Shown here: positions 31,867 through 44,694 of the stretch, in pieces
Layout: each line of letters starts with the position of its first letter
Numbering within the stretch: position 1 is the stretch's first letter
NCBI RefSeq assembly: GCF_035046485.1
Contig: NC_085138.1
Coordinates: forward strand, 67,882,580 to 67,946,579
DNA: 64,000 bases
Reading direction: 5' to 3'
Origin: Aedes albopictus
Lineage: Eukaryota; Arthropoda; Insecta; Diptera; Culicidae
Notes under the pieces: generated by a model
The model's input: only the letters and a program-made list of their open reading frames with translations
What the model was told of the DNA's origin: nothing
The model's database searches: none
Translations under genes and position numbers: made by a program

Positions 31867-31970
31867 TATTCTATTCGCAGCTCTTTTGACCACTAGATCA
31901 TCATGTGAGCTAGGATCATTTTAACTATTGTAATATACAGAGTTTGAGCATCATCATTTTTATTTAACTA

Positions 31971-32922
31971 AAGCATTGTTTAGTTAGAATCCGGACGCAG
32001 ATAATCACTTATTTATCAGAGGTGGAATAACATACAGAAAAGGTGAAGCCCTCAAAACAAAGATAATTTACTGTAGTATCATGGAAAATATCATTAAAAT
32101 TATTTAATTTAATTTTTAATACATTTTCTCATTTTTTCCGTGATTACTTCCTTAAAAATCTGCACAATGGTAGTAAATTTTAACATCAACCCCTTCGGCG
32201 GATTTGTTTAACAATCAGGTCATCTCTGTAGTGTCCTGAGACCCTCTACCAATCTGATTAGGATTCCAAAGAAACTTTGCCAAATATTTCTCTTCTTGCG
32301 AAATTAAGGGCTACTCAGTGAATTCCAAAGAAGCGAAATTTGAGTGTTTTTTCGTTAATAAACACTATCCAACAGTGATGACACCACTACACATCTCAGG
32401 CTGTCGTGATAGCTCACCAAATTAGCTCAAACCTCTACAGATCCCTTGTGTGCATTTTTGAAAAGCAGCACGCGATTCTTGAGGTTATCATCTTTGTACA
32501 CATTTGGTGTCAAAATCGTGATGTGAGAAAACGATGTCCAGAGCTCGAACTTCCTGGCAAATCTTGGAATTCCAAGCAGATTTATCCATGAACATAAACT
32601 TCAATCTTCCTTGGGCACTTCCTCATGGCATGGTTAACAACATCTGTGCACATCACACATAATGGTTATGGAGACATTAACATTTTTCGCGACTTTTGTT
32701 CCTGACCACGCTTAATTTTCAGCGTGTTTGTGCAAGATTTTTTTCCTTCACTTGTCTTCAACCTGAAATAACTTTTCATTCGTAGCAAGAAAATCGATGA
32801 AATTTTCACCATCAATAGAGGACTTGTTTATGATCAGACTGCTGTAAAAAAATATGATTATGATCATTGAGAGCGTCACAATAAATTATCCTTTGCGTCC
32901 GGATTCTAACTGGACAATGCTT
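31971..32922. mobile_element. 952-bp TA-flanked DNA element
   Basis: TA at 31,969-31,970 and 32,923-32,924. The 29-bp inverted ends start AAGCATTGTTTAGTTAGAAT and AAGCATTGTCCAGTTAGAAT and end CCGGACGCA (two mismatches). This fits a Tc1/mariner-type element. I see no intact transposase frame; the interior may be a decayed one. Confidence 0.75.
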
Positions 32923-32929
32923 TAATACT

Positions 32930-33585
32930 ATTGACGCTGATCGCTCCAATGCTGCTTCTCTTCTACTTCATCAACGGTAGAACGAAGAAAACTTGATGTT
33001 GCTGTTCCTCCATATCAGTTCATCCAGAGTCCATTTGATGTTGGCGATGGTAGGTCATCCATTTTTTAGATTGATTAAGAGCATTCGCTCAGAAGAAAGT
33101 TAGTGCTACATCTTTGGCTACTCAATCATCTCGGTAATGTTTGTTTGGTATCCAGGTTTTTGAAACCGTTTCTATCGTTTGCCATGTCGCTAGATTATCA
33201 TTTGCCTCATTGGATAAATCATATATACGATGGGGAGGTGTAATCCCCTCCCTCCTTTGATCTTGGATGATGTCCTAGGGTTCCTCTCTGGAGCCACCAT
33301 CATGATCGACAAATTCATCGCTCTCTTTTAGGGCTGGCTCGTCCGGTTCTTGCAGTGATAACAATCTCTACGCGTCCCCGAGCCCTGATGATGCAGCGTT
33401 CCACCAACAAGAACGAGCCTGGACTTCTACAGCTTCTTGGACCATCTGGAAACTGTATAGGTAGTCACCCACGTAGTGGTTTTTAGAGGTAGTGATTGAA
33501 GCTCTTGGCTACTGCTTGGAATATTTTGCGGTGTTTGTTATTTTTTACTAATTGTATTGACACGGACAGCCTATTGTAAACAGCA
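32930..33585. other. Unassigned stretch
   Basis: No gene or repeat recognised. Confidence 0.3.
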
Positions 33586-33790
33586 AAAGGAAAAACTCTA
33601 GGCACTTTACTACTCACTTGTACGGCCAATATTTGAAAATGCGTTTGTTGCCTGGTGTCCGTATGAAGTCACGTGGATTCTTCGACTTGAACGCCGAAAT
33701 TGCAGGACCATAGTGAGTTATCTGAAACGCATGCTGAACGGTCCGAGAGATACGAATACAACCATTTTGTCACTTAGTGTGGAAATCCAA
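33585..33790 (+). pseudogene. Non-LTR retrotransposon RT C-terminal scrap
   Basis: One + frame reads LYYSLVRPIFENAFVAWCPY, then EVTWILRLERRN and YLKRML. This matches the post-RT segment (LV.PILE.A...WCPY...I.R.E..Q) of I/R1/jockey-like elements. Nothing upstream continues the RT, so it is an isolated fragment. Confidence 0.55.
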
Positions 33791-33819
33791 GGTCAACGAT
33801 TGTAAAATGAGGCACTGTG

Positions 33820-35310
33820 TCGAAATCCTCTGCAAAATCCTCCAGAAATTATTATTGGAATTTTTCCAGAAATACCTACAAGCTTTCCACCAGATATTAT
33901 TACAGAAAATGTCCAGGAATTTCCCAAGGACTTCTGCCAAAAGTTCGTTCAAAAATCACTTGAAAAAGAATCCTACAAAAATCCTCCATGATCCGCCGGG
34001 AAATCCTCCAGAAATTCGCCCAAAAATCATTCCAGGCAATACTCCAAAAATTCCACCAGGAATTCCTTTATAAATTTATCTAGCAAATCCTCAAAAATAA
34101 CTTGAAAAATTACATCTGGGATGACTCCAGGAATGACTCCAAAATTTTATCTCGGAATAGCTCCGGAAATTCCTCGGGGGATTTTCAACAAAATTCTTAC
34201 AAGAAATCCTTCATGAATTATTCCAGAAATGCCTTTAGGCATTTTTCCTATATTTCCTCCAAAAATTCTTCGATGATTTCCTGCAAGAATTCCATCAAAA
34301 GACCTCCAAGACTTTGACAAGAATTCCACAAAGAATCCCTCCAGGTATTTCTTCACGAATTTCTGCCAGTAATTCCTCCAAGAATTCCTTCAGGCATTTC
34401 TCAAGGAAATTCTTCCAGGAATACTTCCAAGAGTTCTGCCAAAACATTTTACAACAATCCCTCCAGGAATTCCTCCAAAAGTTCCTACAGGAATTTCTCC
34501 AAGAATTTCACCGGACTTTTGTCAAAAAATCATCCAAGAATCTCTTCAGGAATTTCGCCAGAAATATCGCTAGAGTTTGTTTTTTCTAGAAATTCCTACA
34601 AGAATTTATCCAAAAAATTCTTCTGCAATTATTTTTTGGATTCCACCGAGAATTCCTTCAGGGATTTCTCCAGGAACTTCTCCAAGGCTTCTTCCAAGAA
34701 TTCTTCCAAGATTTTCATCAGGAATTACTCCAAGTATACTGTTAAGAATTCCTCCAAGACTCCAACCAGGAATTTTTCCATAATCCTCCATAAAATTCTT
34801 CAAAACTTCCTCTAGGATTTTTTTCCCAGAATTTCTCCAGATATTCCTCTGCAAAGAATTCCTCCAAAAATCCGTCCAGGAATTTCTCCTGAAAATCTTT
34901 GAAGTATTCCTACAGAAACTCCAATATGAATTCATCCAAGATCTGTTGCAATATTTCTGTCAAAAATTCCTCCAGGAATTCGGCCTGCATTATTTCATCT
35001 AAGCATTTTTCCGCGGATTTTTCAATAAATACCAATAAATTCTTCCAGGAAACCCTTCGGCAACTCCTCCAAATGTGCCAAAAAGAATCCCCCAGGAAGT
35101 CCTCCAAGAATTCCATCAAGAAATCCTCCAATAATTCCTATTACAATCCCTTCCAGAATTCCGTTTCATTTTTTTTTTCAGGAATACCTCCAAGACTTCT
35201 TTCAAGAACTCTACCAAAAATCTATCCAGAAATTGCACCAGGAATTCCTTAAAAATATCTTCCAAAAATTCCCACCAAAAATATTTCTAAAATACTTTCA
35301 AGATTTCTTC
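33820..35310. repeat. Degenerate 12-bp array, CCTCCAGGAATT orientation
   Basis: About 1.5 kb of diverged units related to AATTCCTCCAGG at 12-bp spacing (for example 34,373-34,440: aattcctccaag, aattccttcagg, catttctcaagg). Long open frames in both strands are by-products of the repeat. Confidence 0.85.
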
Positions 35311-35319
35311 AAGAATAGC

Positions 35320-36510
35320 TTGAAGAATTTTTTGGAGGAAATCCTTGAGGAATTCCTGGAGAACTTTCTGGAAGAAGAAATGTTATTATTTGTGAAGGAA
35401 TTTTTGAATTATATACTGGGTGAATTCTCACAGGAATTCTTGGAAGATTTCCTGGAGGAATTTTTGAAGTTATTTTGTTGTGATTATTCCTATAGCAATT
35501 TATGTAGGAATTGCTGCAGGTTTTCCTGGAGGAGTTCCTGGAATAATTCCTGGAGGCATTTCGGGAATTTTTTGTAGGAATCCCTGGAGTATTTCCCGGA
35601 TCAATTCCCAGAGGAATTCCTGTAGTAATTCCTGGAGGAATTCGTAGAGTAATTCCTTGAAAAACGCTTGGAGAAATTTCTGCGGGAATTCCTAGAGTAT
35701 TTGCTGGAGGAATTTCTTAAATATGGCCTAGGGTATAGCCTGGAGAAATTCTTGGAGGGAACCCTGGAGAATTTTTTTTGAGGAATTCCTGAAGGAAACC
35801 CTTGAAGAATTCCTGAAAAAGTTCCTTGAGGAATGACTGATGAAATTCCAGAAAGAATTTCTGGAGGATTTCCTGGGGGGAATTCATTAAGAAGTTCTGG
35901 AGGAAACTCTAGAGAACTTCTTGAAACTGCTATGGGTAGAATTTATGGAAAAATCGTAGGAGGAACAAGGAATCAGTAATCCCGTAAAGAATTCCAAACA
36001 GAAGCTTTGTGAATCCCTTAAGGAATTTCTTGAAAAGTCCTTGAAGGAATGTCTGAATGAATTCACAATCCTCGGAGGAATCCCTGTTGGAATCCCTGAA
36101 AGATTTTTTTGGGGAGTCACTGGAGGAATTCCTTAGAGAAATCACTGGAGAAATTCTTGGAGGAAACTTTGAAAGAATTCAGGGAGGACACCAAGAATTC
36201 CTGGTGGAATCCCTGTAGGATTTCCTGGCGGTATTCCGGGATGGATCCCTGCAGGAATTCCAAATGGAATCCCTTGAGGAACTTCAGGAGGAATCCCTGT
36301 GAGTAATTCATGGAAGAACCCCTGTAGAAATTGCTGGAGGAATGCTGAGATGAATTCCTAGAGGAATTGTTAGTTATTCCTGGAGAAAGTCCTGGAGATA
36401 TTCCAGGAGGCAGTCCTGGAGGAATTACTGGAGAAATTACCCGAAGAAATTCTTGGAATAAACCCTGGAAGAATTCCTGGCGAAAACTCTGGAGGAATCC
36501 CCCCAAGTAA
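35320..36510. repeat. Degenerate 12-bp array, opposite orientation (CCTGGAGGAATT)
   Basis: The + strand now carries the complement of the previous array (ggaattcctggagg and variants). The switch occurs within about 20-40 bp around 35,320. Together with 33.8-35.3 kb it forms a large loose inverted repeat. Confidence 0.85.
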
Positions 36511-37930
36511 CCAAAAGGCCCGCTTCCTATAATAAAATGCACTTTCTAGTCCGCGAAGTTCACATAAAGTTCCGAATGGAACTTTCTGGCTGCTTAAGAG
36601 GCTAATGATGAGCCTTGCTGGAACTTCCGACACAGGTTCCGGCAAAGCTGGTTGCTAGCTTCTTAACCTGTCAGGGCGCACGTCTGTTGGATACCGAAAC
36701 TGCACCGCAATCGCGCTGTAAACGACTAGCGAGGGTTTTTGGCAGTGTTAATTTTTTACAACGGCGCGCGACCTGAAGGGATAATCAGTTTTAGAGCTGC
36801 TCAAGGCTTTTTACGGCATCATCAGCATCGGCAGCCATGTTGAATATGTGGCTCGAAATTTCAAAGTGATAATTCTTTGCTACCAAAGTGAATAATCGTA
36901 TAAAAAAAGTATCATACTATATGCTCACTCGCAGTGATTACGATGATACTTTTTCTGCTGCGTTGCTGCAGAATTGACTGTTTCTTATCACTTCAAAAAC
37001 GCGAGGCAAACAATCATTGAAAAGCAAAAAGTCAATGACTCGTAACGAGTCACTCGTTTGAAAGCTTGGTAATGCATCATGACACCTTAAGATGCTACTC
37101 CGAACTTTGTCGTAACTTTCATGTTCGTAGAAGCTCAGTTCAGTAGCATCGTGTTTCAATGAAGATTAAATGTATTTCTTGAAGAAAACAAATTTTTAAG
37201 CACACACGAACAAAAAAAAATTGAACTAATCAAATCAATGAACATTAGGCTTACACAAAAAAAGCCGCCCACCGGTTCCCGCTGCGTTTGAGCCCTACCC
37301 AGTCAACCAGTCATCGTATAAGATGTTGCATAAGATGATAAAGTGGAGGCCATATGCGTGCATGTCTCCATTTAGGCGCATGTTAAATGTACGTATATCG
37401 CCTCCACTTTAACATCTTATACAGCATCTTTTACGATTACTGGTTGACTGACGCTCATCTACATTACTACAATTACCATTAGGTAAGGGGACAGCGGGTG
37501 CAGTCTGACTTGTGCCGATTTTTTTTTTATCGGCAGCTAGATTTGCACACTTGTACAGTAATGAAGTTAGCTTGACTCTGTCAAGTGTCTTCAGCAGCGC
37601 AGCGGTAAGTCAGCAGGGTATTACACAGGAGGGTCCAATTCAAATCAATATAGGAGCAACTCGTGTGAAAATATAATAGTCGGAAGCATTTTCAGATATG
37701 AATCACACAACATCAAGAAGGATATGATTCTGAAAAATACATTATTGTTTGTGTATTGATTTTGTCAAAGATCCATCAGAAGCTGCTTAGAAGGCTACCT
37801 TATATGAACTTTCAAGTTCCAAAACTACTCATAAAGCTATAAAGCTGCTTAGAAGGCTAACGAACAACCTCGAACAAACTGCTTAGCTTATACAGTATTC
37901 AATTATAATTGAATAATTATCTAAACTTTT
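36511..37930. other. Non-repeat interruption in the 12-bp array
   Basis: Different sequence between two blocks of the same-orientation array. It includes the hairpin at 37,300-37,450 and a hairpin-like stretch near 36,920-36,960 (gtatcatac...gatgatac) that resembles 10,420-10,560. It is probably inserted DNA, but I could not find its ends. Confidence 0.45.
37300..37450. repeat. 151-bp hairpin
   Basis: The left arm cagtcaaccagtcatcgtat...agtggaggc is mirrored by gcctccactttaacatctta...actggttgactg; arms of about 60 bp differ by a few bases and small gaps. MITE-like. Confidence 0.75.
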
Positions 37931-39660
37931 GCTTGGGCCAGGAGAAATTTCTGGAAGAATCCCTTGAGGAATTTCTGAAGAAATCCCTGGATTAGTTGTT
38001 AGAGGAATTCCTAGATGAATTCCTGACGGAGCTCTGGAGGCATTCCTGGAGGAAAACCTGAATGAATTCCTGGATGAATCCATGAATCAATCCTTGGAGG
38101 AATTCATGAAGAATTCCCTGGAGGTATTGCCGAAAAAACCCTGCAGGAATCGGCGCAGTATCATAACGTCGGAGGCCATAATGTCTCAGGGCTTTAAGGA
38201 CAAGGTATTTGGAGTACATAGCTCAAAACTTCTAGAGCACCGTTTTTTAGAACCGTTGAAAGAATTTGGATGAAAATGCGTCACGCTAATTGTTCAGTGG
38301 TTGTCAACAGCGTGATGCATTTTAAACCAAATCCGTTCAACGGCTCTAAAAAACGGTGCTCTAGAAATTTTGAGCAATGTACTCCAAATACCTTGTCCTT
38401 AATGCGCATTTTTCCGGGACATAAAGTTCGAACATGCAGATGCACCAAGAAGTCCAAGGAAAGAAGGCATATATGATATTACTCATGACGCATTCAAACT
38501 TTTGGACGTTATTTCGAAAAAAAAACGTTACCTAACGGTCGGAACAGTATGGCCTCGGACGTTGTGGTCCGGCCCCGTAGGAATCCCTTGATAAATTTCA
38601 AGAGGAATCGCTGGCGAAATTCCTGGGAAAATTCCTGGAGGAATCCCTGGAAAATTTCCTGGAGAAATCCCAGGAGAATATTCTGGAGGATCTGTTGGGA
38701 AAGTTACATGAAAGGGTTTTCAGGGAACTCCTCCAGAAGTTCTTGGGGGACTCCCGAGGAATCCTCAGGGAACTCCTGCATGAATTCCCGAGAAACTCCC
38801 GGAAGAATTCCCGAAGAACTCCCGGAAGAATTCCCGAGAAACTCCCGGAAGAATTCCCGAGGAACTCCTGCAGGATTTTCCGAAAGGCTCCTGGAGTAAT
38901 TCTTGAGAAATTCGGGGAAGAATTTCAGAATAGCTCCCAAAGAAATTTCCGAGAAACTCCTAGGAAACTCGTGATGGATTTCATGGGAAGTCCTGGATAA
39001 ATTTCCTAGGAACTCATAGAAGTATTCTCGAAGAAAGTCTGGATGAGTTTCTAAGAGACTCCTGGAGGAATTCTTGGGTAATATCCGAGGAACTTTTGAA
39101 GGAATTTCCGATAAGCTTTTGGAGGAATGCCCGGTGATTTTGGGACTCGTGGAAATATCCTGGAAAAATCCCAGGGAAATCTTGAAGAGAAGCATGTATT
39201 ATTGCTGGAGAACTTCTCGGTGAACCCCTGGAGTAGAAGTCCTACAGAGAGTTTCCGAAGTATTTATGTAGTGTATTTAAAAATATGTAATAATGCATAA
39301 ACTCCCAGGAAAATCCTGGAGAAACTCACCTCCAATTCTGGAGGAATTCTTGGGGTATTTTTAAAGAAATTATCGTGATATTCTTGGGGGTGCCATGGAG
39401 AGATGCCTGGAGAGCTCCTAGACTCATTCAAAAGAAACTTTTGGTATAAATCCCTTATAAAACGATAAGAAGGTTTTCAACAGGAACTTCTGGAAGAATC
39501 CCGGGAAGCACTCCAAGTTGAATCAAAAAAAAAAAAAAAACTGGAGGAATCACAGAAGAAACTGCTAAAGCAATTCCAGACTCCTGCAGGAATTACAGAA
39601 GGAAATCCTGGATGAATCACAAGCAAATCCCCGAGGAATACCAAAACAAACACTTAGAGA
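37930..39660. repeat. Degenerate 12-bp array, second block (CCTGGAGGAATT orientation)
   Basis: Same unit and orientation as 35.3-36.5 kb. A better-preserved part at 38,780-38,870 repeats cgaagaactcccggaagaattcc-type units with a 24-36 bp higher order. A MITE interrupts it at 38,152-38,576, and there is an A-run at 39,525-39,540. Confidence 0.8.
38152..38576. mobile_element. 425-bp foldback MITE
   Basis: The ends read ggcgcagtatcataacgtcg, then gaggccataatgt, and in inverted form ggggccggaccacaacgtcc, then gaggccatactgt. The inner arms 38,190-38,280 and 38,305-38,405 (aaggacaaggtatttggagt...agcaccgttttttagaa) are close inverted copies. It lies within the 12-bp array. Confidence 0.75.
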
Positions 39661-40137
39661 AATCCAAAGAAGAATTTGTCTGAAATCACACAAACACTCA
39701 AACTAAACATTATTGAGAACACTATTCCCTTCGAACTCTCAAAGAATCTTTTCTAAAATAATGCTACATTTTCTCCAAATGATCCATAACATTTTAGTGG
39801 ATTTGCAGAAATTCCCAGGAATGCAAAATTTCTCGGAATGCCCTCAGAGTTTCTTCGAGGTTTACCCCAACGTTCTGCCAGTAATTAACTTGATTTTCGT
39901 ATCGCTTCTGCATCCATCTACATTTTTATTATTATTATTATTGGAGACACTGCGAAGAATCAAAAACCAAAATAAATGACAACTGCTTCGTAGCGTGCAT
40001 GAGTTCGCGCAACATAAATTGCTGGTGAGCACGGTGTGCAGTGAGAATGAAGCCCGTTGATGCTTATTCTTTGTGTAATTGAGATTACTGAAATTCAGTG
40101 AGTGCTATTGGGATTTGGTGTAAAAAAATAATAAAGT
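39661..40137. other. Unassigned stretch
   Basis: No gene seen. There is an (ATT)n microsatellite at about 39,927-39,942. Confidence 0.35.
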
Positions 40138-40261
40138 CTCTATCCCATTTGGCATAATGCCATTTGGCATAAAGGCCATTTGGCATAATGCCGTTTGGCA
40201 TAACACAAAGAACAGCTTGGTAAGAATGTGCATACTATTTGTTATGCCAAATGGGGTAGAG
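40138..40261. mobile_element. 124-bp MITE with internal ATTTGGCATAATGCC repeats
   Basis: The left end ctctatcccatttggcataa is mirrored by ttatgccaaatggggtagag at the right. The left half holds four tandem copies of about 15 bp (catttggcataatgc). A similar motif appears at 21,600-21,640. Confidence 0.65.
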
Positions 40262-40269
40262 CCAATAGT

Positions 40270-43195
40270 AAAAACCCTAATTAATCCACCTAGCGGTGAT
40301 GGTGCCTTTCTCGTGCTTTAAAATATCCTTTCAACGAAACTCGAGCGACATGTTGATGACATTGACATAAATACAAAATGAAAACTGCTTGCTAAATCTA
40401 CTCAATATGGATACATTTTATATTAGCATAACATCCTATATTCAGAAAATATAAGACAACGATCCAAAACTCAAACCAAACAAGTGTCATGAAGCCGCAA
40501 AATTTTGAAACGTCATTTTAGATTTTCCGGTCATCATTTTATGACTCCGGATATCTACCCCAACTAAACTAACCGCCATCTTGAACATTGAGACACCATC
40601 TTGGATGTTCTGGTATTCATTTTTGGACTCTGCACCTAAAATTACATAAAATAGTCGCCGTATTGAATTTTGGCATGTCGTTTATGAGTTTCTGGTTACT
40701 AGTTTTGGACGAAGACCTGCATTCTTCCCCATTCAAACTATAGTCATATTGCAGACCTTGTGAAACGCACAGCTTGGGTTTACTGATTACAAATTTTGAA
40801 TTCTGGACATATTTTCATACAAAATATGCCCATAATGCAAGAATTAAAAATCCTATAAAATAGGCACTAACTTGAACACTGGGCCATTATCTTGGACTTT
40901 GGACCGCTATCTTCGATACTCTGGTGGACTCCGAACATATTTCTCATACCAAATACACTTATTTTACATAGTTTTAGAGCTAAAAATTCCTTAAAACAGC
41001 CACCATTTTCTGTTGACGCGATCAAATTCTTATTTTTCCATTCAACGTTGACCCATCCTGCTATAGATTTACACCTTAGGAATCTGAAATGGTACAATTT
41101 GATGAGTTCGCTTTAGTTTAGTCTATATTTTGTTCTCATATATGAGAACTTAGACCTATTCGTCACTGTTGTCCATACCTAATGTTTATCAGGCCATTAA
41201 TCAAAGCCACGATTTAATTTTTCACATGGACGTTGGTTCTGCTACACAACAGCTAGTCTCTAATTTGATCTAAGGCTATTTTCTTGCTAACCGTTCATTA
41301 GATTATCAAAAAATCTGCGATCTGATGTGTCGTATGTATGGGTTTGGTTCATTTTTATATTTGGTAATTTCCGGTGGGATAGTCGGATCTGATTCCATGA
41401 GTCATGGACCATGACGCTACCGGTTGTCCCAATTATGGTCTGAGAATATTTTATTGCTATTTATTCACCTTTACCTAATCACCGCGATTTGATTTATCGC
41501 ATGAATGGGTTTGCTTCAATTTTACTTCTAACCACTTTCAAAGCCACAGCTGAACCCGCAACACAACCGGGAATCTAATGTGGTCTGGCCCTATTTTAGC
41601 ATCAGATTGTCAATAAGTCGTGATCAGTCTTGTTAGAGATCACAGTCATTTAAACCTTTTCGTCGATATTCGGCCTCCTTTGTCTCCGACATTCGCAACA
41701 CAAGCAATCAAACTACTGTTCGAAACAAAAATGTCAAACGAATGCACTTCACCACGATAGCGGCTTCGGCTTTTGTTATTCCTGTCTTCTTCCATAATAA
41801 GAGCTATGTTGCCCATCTGTGTGTCGTATTCAATGCAACATGCAATAATAAACTAATATTAACATTCATAATCGGAATTGGCTGAAAATCTATGCGTAAA
41901 GCTAGAATTGGACACATGTCATCGTGTCAGATGACATTGATTTGACCCTTTCTTATGTTTATTGATCTTTGTTCTACTGCTCGTGTTGTGTGTAGGTAAG
42001 AGGTAACGATAGCGCACGAATGTAACAAAGCCGACTGACACCCGACTGCGGCAACGAAATAAAGGTAGTAAAAAGTGTCGAATGTTTACAAGACTGGTCG
42101 TGATTTGATGTACCGCATCCATGGGTTTGGTTAAATTTTACATTTTACTACCCGGATCTGATTTCGGGTAACTACCGGCTGAACCAAATATGGTCTAACA
42201 TTATTGTCTTGTTAACTGCTCATCGGTTAACCAAAAACGCTGCAAATTGAAGGTGTCACATGCAGGGTTTGACAATTTCGACGGGACTCTCGGAACCAAT
42301 TCCGGAACACTACCAGTTGTCTTTAGTGTGACGTAAGGCTATTTTCTAGCTAACTGTTCATCAGGTTATCGCAAAAGCCACGATTTTATGTGTCACATGC
42401 CTGGATATGGTTTACTTTTACATTTGGCCTCTTCCGGCCACTCAAAACCGATTCCGAAACACTTGCTGGCCGTTCATTAGGTAATCTAAAAAGCCGCCAT
42501 TTGATGTGACGCATGTACGGGTTTGTTTCTCTTTCAGATTTAACCACTTCGGCGGGAATCCCGGAACGGATTCCGGAACACTACTGGTTCAGATATGATC
42601 TGAGATGGTTTTCCTGCTCATTGTCCATCAGGTCATCGAGAATGCCGTGGTTTGATGTGTCGCATGTATGGGTTTGGTTCAATTGTATATTTGGCCACTT
42701 CCAGCGGGACGCCTAGAACCGGTTCCGGAACACTACCGGTTCAGGTATGGTCTGAGATGATTTTCCTTCTCATTATCCATCAGGTCATCGAAAATGCCGT
42801 GGTTTGATGTGTCTCATGCATGGGTTTGATTCACTTTGATATTTGCCACTTCCGGCGGGACACCCGGAACCGGTTCCGGAACACTACCGGTTCAGATATG
42901 GTCTCAGACTATTTTTCTGCTTACCGCTCATCAGGTTATCGAAAATGCCGTGGTTTGATGTGTCGCATGCATAGGTTTGATGCATTTTCATATCTGGTCC
43001 CTTCCTGGGGTACCGGGCCGGAACACCTAAATGGCCATAACTCGGGAACCGCTGGACCGATCCGAACCATTTTCAATAGGAAACAATGGGACCAGATTCC
43101 GCGTCGAATGAACCGTTGGTCATTGAAATCGGTTGAGGTTTACTGCCAAAAAGTGATGTGAGTTTATTTGTACACACACATACATACATACTCAA
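40270..43195. repeat. Dispersed repeat with about 150-bp tandem units
   Basis: The core motif tttgatgtgtcgcatgtatg followed by ggtttgg recurs at about 41,326, 41,488, 42,107, 42,245, 42,390, 42,497, 42,651, 42,801 and 42,953. The last copies are spaced about 150 bp apart and carry ccggaacactaccggttcag and tcatcaggttatcg. The left edge (attaatccacctagcggtga) and the right edge (a cataca-rich tail near 43,175-43,190) look like ends of one family common in Aedes, which is my recollection and not shown here. Confidence 0.7.
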
Positions 43196-43199
43196 AATA

Positions 43200-44690
43200 T
43201 TATAAGATACAACAGAAATAAACGTGAAAGAATTACATCAGTACATCAGTACAACAGTAGAGCTTGAAGGTTTTAATTCCAGAATAGTTTGGAGGACCTA
43301 GATCACCAAGTAAATGTTGCTAAGTTAACGGAATTACACTTTGAGGGCAAGGACGAGGAACACACTAGATCGCTAATAACACAAAAAAAGTAACATAATT
43401 ATTGTATTCAAAACTATATTTCCATTCATATACTAGCTTTTGACATTTTTTTTTCACCAATGACTACCACCCACTGAATGGCCACGTTTTGACAGGTGTG
43501 TGGAGTGCACGTAACGCTTAATAATTTTCATAAGTTCGAGCTCATAAAAAATGGTAACAACGACTCATGATTTTAGTTGCCGGGATTATAAAATTATGAT
43601 ACGTGATCATGATTTCATAAAATGACTAACTTTTATGTTTTTTGATTTGTGAATCATTAAAACAGCATCAGATTTGTTTGCGTGCAGAAAAATTGTGATA
43701 TAACGGATATCAAAATTAAAGTTTTTGGAGTAACGGTTAAGGAAAAGTGAGAGTAAAGTTGGAGTGCTGTAGAGTTGAAGAGTTGGAGTAAACCAACTTT
43801 AACTCCAGCATACCTTGAGACTATAGAGGTACCCCAGATCGCGCTAGCAGTGTGAAAAGAGGTTTTTGAAGAACCCGGCCTCACACGGCAGGCCGTTGCT
43901 AAGCCGAGCCTGTCGAGGACTTTTACCCTGGTAGCATGTGTGCTACCCTACCTACCATTAACAAGGTCTTGACTCCGTGAAACCGTATTACTAGTATGAA
44001 AATTCCCAATCCACCTCAACAGCAGCCAACCGAGTGTCCTCCCCTCGGATAACAAAGCTTCATTAATGAAGTGCAAACGATAATGACGGAATCATGCACT
44101 GACTGTTTCCAATCGCAATCGTTTATAGAGACCCCTTCCCTAAAGGGGCCAACCCGACACAATAATCGTGGGGTCGGTATCGGTTTCGGTGATCAAGCAC
44201 ATTTTTCGCCGATTCGTGGCTTCACAATTAATTCACGTGTGCATTCCCGAACCATGCAGGTATGGACCCAGACGTAGGGGGCGCGGCGACTGGTTGTGGC
44301 GTGGTGGGAGCCGAAACGATGAGTGCATGCATTTATTCAATTACCGCTCAATATCAATAACAATCAGCTCGATAAAAATGCACTCGGTGTAATAAATTTA
44401 TAAACTGTTTTTCGCGTCTTCCATCCTTGCCCCTGCGCCTGAATGTAGGTAATTGTAATTGGCGTGGGGTATAGTTGATGAAAACCAGAATTCTCAGCTA
44501 CATGAGCTCAAGTATTTGCCGAAAGAATTGTAGATATTTGCTACTCCGTAATTGACCAGAATAATCAATACTACACAAACATTCAATGATTGGGGTTTGG
44601 AAATAGATACCCATTCGTTTGCTCAAATTGACGAGCTAAGTTGTTAGTGGTTAAGGAAGAACAATCGTTGTTCCAGTGTTGTCTTGAGAG
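43200..44690. other. Unassigned stretch
   Basis: 43,880-44,080 is G/C-richer and could be the 5' part of an unrecognised retroelement (cctcacacggcaggccgttg and on to an ATG near 43,997), but no coding domain follows. No other feature. Confidence 0.3.
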
Positions 44691-44694
44691 GAAA

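Noticed and set aside
33777..39200. Many overlapping open frames of 60-160 codons
   Set aside because: Same reason: 12-bp degenerate repeats keep frames open on both strands; composition is only that of the repeat.
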